10,999 nucleotides of DNA, taken from contig PFGS01000225.1 in assembly GCA_002783525.1 (NCBI GenBank), positions 1 to 10,999 of the forward strand. Direction: 5' to 3'. Below the pieces are notes generated by a model that was given only the letters and a program-made list of their open reading frames with translations, searched no databases and was not told the DNA's origin. The position numbers and the translations under genes are program-made. This DNA comes from Ignavibacteriales bacterium CG12_big_fil_rev_8_21_14_0_65_30_8 (GTDB lineage: Bacteria > Bacteroidota > Ignavibacteria > Ignavibacteriales > Ignavibacteriaceae). Shown one piece after another: positions 7,056 through 10,999 of the stretch (its first letter is position 1; each line of letters opens with the position of its first letter).

Positions 7056-7742
7056 CTATTGTTCTATAAAACTATATACTACATTTACATTTGTAGTTAT
7101 TGTAATGTGTTGTGATATATTGATCAAACTAGCTTCAGGGTCCATTGAAGCTTTTAGCATTAGGTCATTCCTAGGATAAATAACCGGATTGTTTGAACTT
7201 ACACTTACAATTTTTCCAATTTTCAAATTTAAATTATTCGCATAAAGTTCTGCCTCTTCCCTAGCATTTCTCAAAGCATTTTTAACACTTTTTTCGTGTC
7301 CTTCTTTATTCTTTGAGGTGGAAAAGCTGCTGCTGAATTCATAAAATCCGTTTTTAAGTAGATCTATTTGAAGTGGTACATATTTATCAAAATCTTTTAA
7401 TACAAATTGAATAGTCTGATTCGTTTTAAATGAAACAGACTTATCTCTATAATCTTGATATTTTGAGATCTTAAACAAAGAATAAGAAATATCTTCATCT
7501 AATATCCCATATTTCTTTATTAATTTTATAATTTTTTGTTCTCTTGCTTTATGTTCATCAAATGCTTTTTGCGGATCAGTATTTTCAACACCTATATTCA
7601 TTGATATATTAATAATATCGGCTATTACATCAAAACTTCCGGTTGCATTTACGGTAAATTTTATTCCTTCATTTTTTTGAGCAAAAGTATTACCTACAAA
7701 CAATAATAAAAATATATAGATAAAAAATTGTTGTGTTTTCAT
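7056..7742 (-). CDS. SIMPL (DUF541) domain protein, exported
   Basis: The 228-residue product begins with a Sec-type signal peptide (hydrophobic 6-17, likely cut after Ala21 in NTFA-Q). The rest matches the SIMPL/DUF541 family: early INISMNIGVE strand, the long helix around KAFDEHKAREQKIIKLIKKYG (given here only as a description of residues about 59-80), the SYSLFKISKYQDY strand, the aromatic NGFYEFSSSFS segment and the ALRNAREEAELYA helix (about 152-164). Proteins of this family are periplasmic or outer-membrane associated, form ring-like oligomers in known cases, and are tied to stress tolerance, but have no defined enzymatic activity. AGGA at 7752-7749 is spaced 6 bases from the ATG and supports the start. 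It is the first gene of a three-gene unit with two methyltransferases. Confidence 0.88.
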   Translation of the reverse strand: MKTQQFFIYIFLLLFVGNTFAQKNEGIKFTVNATGSFDVIADIINISMNIGVENTDPQKAFDEHKAREQKIIKLIKKYGILDEDISYSLFKISKYQDYRDKSVSFKTNQTIQFVLKDFDKYVPLQIDLLKNGFYEFSSSFSTSKNKEGHEKSVKNALRNAREEAELYANNLNLKIGKIVSVSSNNPVIYPRNDLMLKASMDPEASLINISQHITITTNVNVVYSFIEQ

Positions 7743-7863
7743 ATAAAATCCTATAATTATTTAATGTTATATGATATACGATAAGGAAGTAATAATTGTT
7801 GCATTGCTATATATTAAATGGTGTATAATTAAATATGCTTAGCAATATACAAGATTTTATTTT
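7743..7863 (-). promoter_or_regulatory. intergenic leader before the SIMPL operon
   Basis: This 121-base gap lies between the 52-residue membrane gene and the SIMPL gene. On the minus strand TTGTAT (7852-7847) is followed after 18 bases by TTATAC, a possible sigma-70-like pair, and AGGA stands 6 bases before the SIMPL ATG. It also contains an imperfect inverted repeat at 7803-7846. Promoter identity is inferred from position and weak consensus. Confidence 0.35.
7803..7846. repeat. imperfect inverted repeat between two minus-strand genes
   Basis: attgcta at 7803-7809 is the reverse complement of tagcaat at 7840-7846. Inside, atattaa (7811-7817) pairs with ttaaatat (7829-7836) if one A is bulged. 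It may be a weak hairpin ending the OmpA operon or an operator for the SIMPL promoter. It lacks a T-run, so a classical intrinsic terminator is not supported. Confidence 0.35.
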
Positions 7864-8022
7864 CTACTTCTTTCTAAATCCTTTTGACAAAACTCCTATT
7901 ATAACCAAGGCGATTGCAAAAAATATTCCGGCAACAAATTTTGATATTGTTTCTGTTAATAACAAAATAACAATGATCAAACAAATTATCAAAAATAGAA
8001 TTGCTGATGTTCTAAATTTCAT
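7864..8022 (-). CDS. small two-span membrane protein (52 residues), unknown function
   Basis: A 52-codon reading frame runs from ATG at 8022 to TAG at 7864. The product starts MKFRTSAILF, has a first hydrophobic helix (about 7-22), a short polar turn (TETISK, 23-28), a second hydrophobic helix (about 29-45) and a basic end (SKGFRKK). This is a clear helical hairpin with positive ends on both sides, so both termini probably face the cytoplasm. AGGG (8034-8031) lies 8 bases before the ATG and overlaps the TAG stop of the OmpA gene; the gap is only 10 bases, so the gene is likely co-transcribed and coupled. No characterised family is recognised; a stray ORF on the opposite strand over this region is its shadow. 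Coding is supported by start site, composition and context. Confidence 0.78.
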   Translation of the reverse strand: MKFRTSAILFLIICLIIVILLLTETISKFVAGIFFAIALVIIGVLSKGFRKK

Positions 8023-8032
8023 TTTAATTGCC

Positions 8033-8887
8033 CTAATTTATTTTTACTAAATCTACTCTCCTATTTAATGCTCTCCCCTCTTTTGTATCATTTGGAGCAA
8101 TTGGTTTAGTAAGTCCATATCCTTTTGATATCATTCTGGAATGATCAACACCAAATAATAAAAGATAATTTTTAACTGTATTTGCTCTCTTATTTGACAA
8201 GTTCAAATTATAATCGGCTGTGCCAATATTATCTGTGTGTCCTTGTATTTCAATTTTTAATTCAGGATAATTCAACATAAGTTTTACGATTTCCGCTAAA
8301 ACTTTTTCTGCATCGGGTTTTAATCTATCTTTGGCGGTGTCAAAATTAATTCCGTAAATAGATATTGCACCTAATGAATCCAAAGTCCTTTTCATCTGAT
8401 CTGCACTAAAAACCAGCTGCTTTTCAAATCCTTCTTCTTCTATTATGATCAAGTCATAATTACCATCCAAAGCAGTCACATATCCCCAAAGCTTACCACC
8501 ATTATTTAGAGGTAGTGTAAATGTGATCTTTCCCCTTTCTGCATATAAAACTTTCCCACTCATTTCCTTTGCTGCAAATCTGTAATTATTCATAATATCA
8601 ATTTTAGAAGTCTTCTTATCAATTTTATCTTTATCATTCCGTTTTTCAAAGTGTAGCTTCCAAAACCGACCTTTCTTTTCAACAGTAGTAGTCTTTTTGT
8701 TTTCTTTTATTCTGAATGAAAAAGTAGAGAAATCAGTTTTTTTGCTTAGTGTTTCAACTAATTCAAATCCGGGCATTTTCTTTACCATTGGATGCTCAAT
8801 ACTTTCTTGTGCAACACAATTTGGGTTAAAGAAGAAAATGCTAAGAATTAGTAAGACAAAAAGTTCAGTAATTTTTCCTTTGTTCAT
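8033..8887 (-). CDS. OmpA-family peptidoglycan-binding envelope protein
   Basis: Counting from the ATG at 8887 the product is 284 residues. It starts with a signal peptide (MNKGK, then a hydrophobic core 9-20, likely cut near CVAQ-E at 27). The frame is open up to an ATG at 8920, but that start would put 11 polar residues before the signal and overlap the DinB gene by 7 bases; 8887 is preferred, with GGTGG just upstream. Residues 30-165 form a domain beginning EHPMVKKMPG, resembling the N-terminal part of some soluble OmpA-like proteins (possibly DUF4892-like, uncertain). Residues about 174-284 are the OmpA C-terminal domain: INFDTAKDRLKPDAEKVL, GHTDN with Asp219, LSNKRA with Arg234 (the diaminopimelate-binding pair, 15 apart as in the family), and closing NRRVDL. 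No beta-barrel is evident, so it is probably a periplasmic wall-binding protein. Confidence 0.88.
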   Translation of the reverse strand: MNKGKITELFVLLILSIFFFNPNCVAQESIEHPMVKKMPGFELVETLSKKTDFSTFSFRIKENKKTTTVEKKGRFWKLHFEKRNDKDKIDKKTSKIDIMNNYRFAAKEMSGKVLYAERGKITFTLPLNNGGKLWGYVTALDGNYDLIIIEEEGFEKQLVFSADQMKRTLDSLGAISIYGINFDTAKDRLKPDAEKVLAEIVKLMLNYPELKIEIQGHTDNIGTADYNLNLSNKRANTVKNYLLLFGVDHSRMISKGYGLTKPIAPNDTKEGRALNRRVDLVKIN

Positions 8888-8913
8888 TAGGCCACCATTA
8901 ATATTAAAATTAT

Positions 8914-9423
8914 TTACCATTTACCTGCATAATCTGAATTATAATCACCAAATTTACTTTTATAATATAATCTTTTTAGATTAATTATTTGTCGAATATG
9001 GAGCAGATCGTGAGTTACCCAGGCAGCGAACATATCCCCCGCTTTGATTTTACCCCAAGAAGCTTCATATTCCTGCTCCCAATTTGGTTCATCAATTTCA
9101 TTGAGCCACTTCAAAGAATTTTCTCTTTCAGAAAGAAAGTTTTTTATTGAATCAGAAAGATCTTTTTCATTATAATTATTTTCCATCACCCAAGTAATCG
9201 GATCAATACTTGGCCAGGTCTTTTCAGGATAGTATAACATATACTTTAGTCTTAGTGGAAAATCTTTCTGCTCTTCATCATATAGATGATTAATTACCTC
9301 AAGGATTGTCCATTTGTTAGACTCAGAACGCCATCTGACCTCTTCATCAGATAAATTATTGACTAAATCAGAAATAGTTAATGCGTTATTTTTTAACTGT
9401 TTAGAAAAATATTTTATATTCAT
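8914..9423 (-). CDS. DinB-family metal-binding four-helix protein (full length)
   Basis: The 169-residue cytoplasmic protein has the DinB/YfiT-like four-helix bundle layout. The first helix is residues 3-24, then KWTILEVINHLYDEE (38-51) with His46, and late WVTHDLLHIRQI (135-146) with His138 and His142. These three histidines make the usual divalent-metal triad. Family members include thiol-S-transferases using bacillithiol, mycothiol or glutathione and DNA-damage-induced proteins, but the substrate is not predictable. It starts 13 bases after the DUF1579-like gene, and its stop is 26 bases before the OmpA start, so it is a middle gene of an operon otherwise coding mainly for exported proteins. 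Ribosome site is weak (CGGAT). Confidence 0.88.
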   Translation of the reverse strand: MNIKYFSKQLKNNALTISDLVNNLSDEEVRWRSESNKWTILEVINHLYDEEQKDFPLRLKYMLYYPEKTWPSIDPITWVMENNYNEKDLSDSIKNFLSERENSLKWLNEIDEPNWEQEYEASWGKIKAGDMFAAWVTHDLLHIRQIINLKRLYYKSKFGDYNSDYAGKW

Positions 9424-9436
9424 ATCCGAGATTTAA

Positions 9437-9940
9437 TTATTTAAGTTTTTCTGCATTAAAAGTATGAACAGTATTTTTGCCATCTTTTGTAAAAGTCCAA
9501 TTATGGATTAAATGATCATTATCTAGAAATTTAATATCAAGATTAGACATATATCCATCGTCTTTATTTTTTAAATTGGTTATATCAACAAATCTAAAGT
9601 GAAGTTCATTAAAATTATCATTATTTACTTCTGCTTTCATTCTTGGTTGATTTCCAATAGAACAATAGTGAGTCATCATTAGATTATTGTCGTCAAGATG
9701 ATACATCGTTATCATATTATCATCTTCTTTGCTAGAAATGTTTTCCATTATTACTGATCCATTGGATACAATTTTATAGGTAATTGTAGTTTCACTTCCG
9801 TCAGGCATTTTAGAGCTCCAAGTTCCAACAAGTGACTTTAATTTATCAAATCCCTTTTTCCCCTTATCGCTAGAGTATGCAACATTAGTTGATACCATAG
9901 AAAATAGGATAATTGTAATTATTATTGTTAACTTTTTCAT
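9437..9940 (-). CDS. secreted DUF1579/lipocalin-like protein
   Basis: The 167-residue product has a signal peptide (KK then hydrophobic 4-17, cut probably near residue 21-24). The mature part has FDKLKSLVGTW (31-41), the common start of small calycin-like beta-barrels (DUF1579 and related), then alternating strands with MYHLDD, MMTHYC (88-93) and GNQPRM (96-101), and an end HNWTFTKDGK. This pattern is typical of small exported or lipid/ligand-binding barrels whose ligand is unknown; no lipobox is present. The start at 9940 is fixed by an excellent AAAGGAG site 6 bases upstream. It is 23 bases downstream of the LprI-like gene and 13 bases upstream of the DinB gene. Confidence 0.8.
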   Translation of the reverse strand: MKKLTIIITIILFSMVSTNVAYSSDKGKKGFDKLKSLVGTWSSKMPDGSETTITYKIVSNGSVIMENISSKEDDNMITMYHLDDNNLMMTHYCSIGNQPRMKAEVNNDNFNELHFRFVDITNLKNKDDGYMSNLDIKFLDNDHLIHNWTFTKDGKNTVHTFNAEKLK

Positions 9941-9946
9941 TTTAGG

Positions 9947-9953
9947 CTCCTTT
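9947..9953 (-). promoter_or_regulatory. strong Shine-Dalgarno AAAGGAG
   Basis: On the minus strand AAAGGAG is followed after 6 bases (CCTAAA) by ATG at 9940. It is the clearest ribosome-binding site in the window. It shows that the host uses Shine-Dalgarno pairing, at least for some genes, and predicts higher translation of the DUF1579-like protein than of its neighbours. Confidence 0.75.
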
Positions 9954-9963
9954 ATGTTGGGTT

Positions 9964-10395
9964 TTATAAGGTTAATTCATTCATAAGATCTTCAATTTCT
10001 TTAATCCTTTCTCCAGTAAGTCTTTGCATAACAGAATAATAAATAAGAGGTTGAATTGATCCTCCTTGATAAACAGCACGATTAAATCCTGCTGCAGTTC
10101 TACGATACTCTTCCCATTCCTTTTGTGAATCAATAAATAAACTTAAAAGATCTTTTCCTGTTAATTGATTTTCGTCTTGGTAATCTTTTTGCATTTCTTC
10201 AATTACTATTTTTATTTTAATTAAAATTGAATCTAGTTTTATTTGTACTTTTTCATAGCCTTGTTTAGCACAAAAATTCATCTCCATTTGTGTCATAGCA
10301 CTGTCGCAATTAATTTTATATTCTTGAGCAAATACATTTATAAATAATGAAGGTATAAAAATAAATATAAGTATAGTATGTAATAATTTTTTCAT
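9964..10395 (-). CDS. LprI-like (DUF1311) exported protein
   Basis: The 143-residue product has a signal peptide (KK, hydrophobic 6-20, cut after VFA or VFAQ, 21-24). The mature part matches the lysozyme-inhibitor LprI-type family: CDSAMTQMEMNFCA (30-43), then a long helix, DSQKEWEEYRRTA (89-101) with Trp94, then GGSIQP (111-116) and the MQRLTGERIKEIE end. Members are periplasmic or lipoprotein-like; some inhibit lysozyme, but most are uncharacterised. Two cysteines (Cys30, Cys42) are kept, but a later Cys often found just before R-L-T is Val122 here, so only one disulfide is likely. No lipobox is seen. It follows an 89-base gap after the upstream DinB gene and begins the tight part of the operon. 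No strong ribosome site is visible. Confidence 0.85.
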   Translation of the reverse strand: MKKLLHTILIFIFIPSLFINVFAQEYKINCDSAMTQMEMNFCAKQGYEKVQIKLDSILIKIKIVIEEMQKDYQDENQLTGKDLLSLFIDSQKEWEEYRRTAAGFNRAVYQGGSIQPLIYYSVMQRLTGERIKEIEDLMNELTL

Positions 10396-10438
10396 TTGAT
10401 TTTGATACTTATTACAGATTTAATTCAGCTTTTACTAG

Positions 10439-10464
10439 TATTAATATAAAAGAATATATTAATA
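10439..10464. repeat. AT-only inverted repeat upstream of the LprI-like gene
   Basis: tattaatat at 10439-10447 is repeated as its perfect reverse complement at 10456-10464, with an 8-base spacer. It lies in the 89-base gap between the upstream DinB gene and the LprI-like gene, centred about 55 bases before the LprI ATG. It could be an operator or part of a promoter region, but such A/T-only repeats arise easily by chance here. Confidence 0.3.
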
Positions 10465-10484
10465 ATCGAAATGAAATTTATTTT

Positions 10485-10940
10485 TTAGTTTAATATTCTT
10501 AGCTGATTAGACCAAGGTCCGGTATCAGATTTATATTGTTTTGAAATAATTCTTGATATTTGAGCGATATGTCCCAAATCGTGTACAGCCCAAGTACTCA
10601 ATAATTCTTTCATAGTTACACTGCCAAGTCTTGGGTGTTTTGCAGTTTTGATTATATCATTTTCTGATAAATTTAGTCCTTCGAGTTCGGCTAAATTATT
10701 TTTTCTTAAATTATCAAATTCATCTAATAGTTCTGAAACAGTTTTGTTTTGTACATAGCTATATTGGAAGTCCATATCAAATGGAGGGAAAGTAGCAGTT
10801 GCACCTTGCTCAAGAATAATTTTAGTTCGTTTTATCCAGTCCGATTTTTCACCACAAATTAAATGACCTAATACTTCCTTTGGTGACCAAGTTTTCTCTC
10901 CTTCATTACTATTTGAAACCTCTGAAAAATTAATTGACAT
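10485..10940 (-). CDS. DinB-family (DinB_2-like) protein with short N-terminus
   Basis: This 151-residue protein belongs to a second, distinct DinB-like subfamily. It has NEGEKTWSPKEVLGHLICGE (12-31) with His26, then DWIKRTKIIL (34-43), and WAVHDLGHIAQISR (117-130) with His120 and His124, completing the metal triad, and ends QYKSDTGPW. Relatives I recall begin with roughly 15-25 more residues forming the first helix (of the LxRTPxVLxxLLxxLP type) before the NEG-x-x-TWSP block. Here a TAA stands two codons before the ATG, and further upstream this frame has TGA stops, so the first helix is shortened. Whether this is natural, a mutation or a sequence error cannot be told. Function could be thiol-transferase-like or damage response; it is the furthest-upstream gene of this cluster in the window. 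Confidence 0.83.
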   Translation of the reverse strand: MSINFSEVSNSNEGEKTWSPKEVLGHLICGEKSDWIKRTKIILEQGATATFPPFDMDFQYSYVQNKTVSELLDEFDNLRKNNLAELEGLNLSENDIIKTAKHPRLGSVTMKELLSTWAVHDLGHIAQISRIISKQYKSDTGPWSNQLRILN

Positions 10941-10999
10941 TAATTAAGAATTTAAATATCATTTGCTTCAAAAAAACGGGAATAAAAATGAGAAGCAAC

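Noticed and set aside
7835..8050. Plus-strand frame of 71 codons
   Set aside because: It is antisense to the 52-residue membrane gene and the end of the OmpA gene, has no ribosome site and gives a composition typical of a shadow of hydrophobic codons.
8887..8920. Upstream start at 8920 for the OmpA gene
   Set aside because: It would place a polar 11-residue stretch before the signal peptide and overlap the DinB gene; the ATG at 8887 gives a normal signal peptide.
8697..8984. Plus-strand frame of 95 codons
   Set aside because: Antisense to the OmpA signal-peptide region and the DinB end; no support.
10952..10999. Possible last 15 codons of another minus-strand gene (open frame ending TAA at 10954-10952)
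   Set aside because: Fifteen codons are too few to tell from chance and match no family end that I know.

Overview
This 11 kb window is very AT-rich and looks like an ordinary bacterial chromosome segment. It has tightly packed genes, short or negative intergenic gaps, and no insertion sequence, phage gene, tRNA, rRNA or CRISPR array that I can see. Protein content (SIMPL, OmpA, DinB and LprI families, PurF with iron-sulfur cysteines), low GC and visible but irregular Shine-Dalgarno sites would suit the Bacteroidota/Chlorobiota/Ignavibacteriota group, perhaps Ignavibacteria. This taxonomic guess is an inference from general gene style, not from a marker alignment.

Left part, plus strand (1-2257): the last 36 codons of a 3-hydroxyacyl-CoA dehydrogenase, then a large CLC-type chloride transporter/channel carrying a cytoplasmic CBS pair and a TrkA-C (RCK_C) domain. 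From about 2328 on, everything is on the minus strand, so the CLC gene is convergent with the end of the ftsY operon.

Housekeeping operon, minus strand, read from 5526 down to 2328: purF (purine synthesis), pgsA (phosphatidylglycerophosphate synthase), ftsY (SRP receptor) and a 69-residue single-span basic membrane protein. pgsA and ftsY share a 4-base ATGA stop/start overlap. The Shine-Dalgarno of the small gene is built from the ftsY stop codon.

Middle operon, minus strand, 7742 down to 5634: a secreted SIMPL (DUF541) protein, a class I SAM methyltransferase and a DUF268 methyltransferase-like protein. Both junctions are exact zero-gap TAGATG stop-start joints.

Right operon(s), minus strand, 10940 down to 7864: a DinB-fold protein with a short N-terminus, a secreted LprI-like protein, a secreted DUF1579/lipocalin-like protein, a second full-length DinB-fold protein, an OmpA-type peptidoglycan-binding protein and a 52-residue two-span membrane protein (7864-8022) that is easily missed. 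This run mixes exported, cell-wall-anchored and cytoplasmic DinB-like genes. A common function cannot be read from sequence alone.

I found no clear new defence or mobile system. The most interesting points are the altered ion-pathway residues of the CLC protein, the coupling of pgsA to ftsY, two unrecognised small membrane proteins with the same TAGGG stop/Shine-Dalgarno arrangement, the zero-gap methyltransferase pair behind SIMPL, and the paired-DinB secreted cluster.
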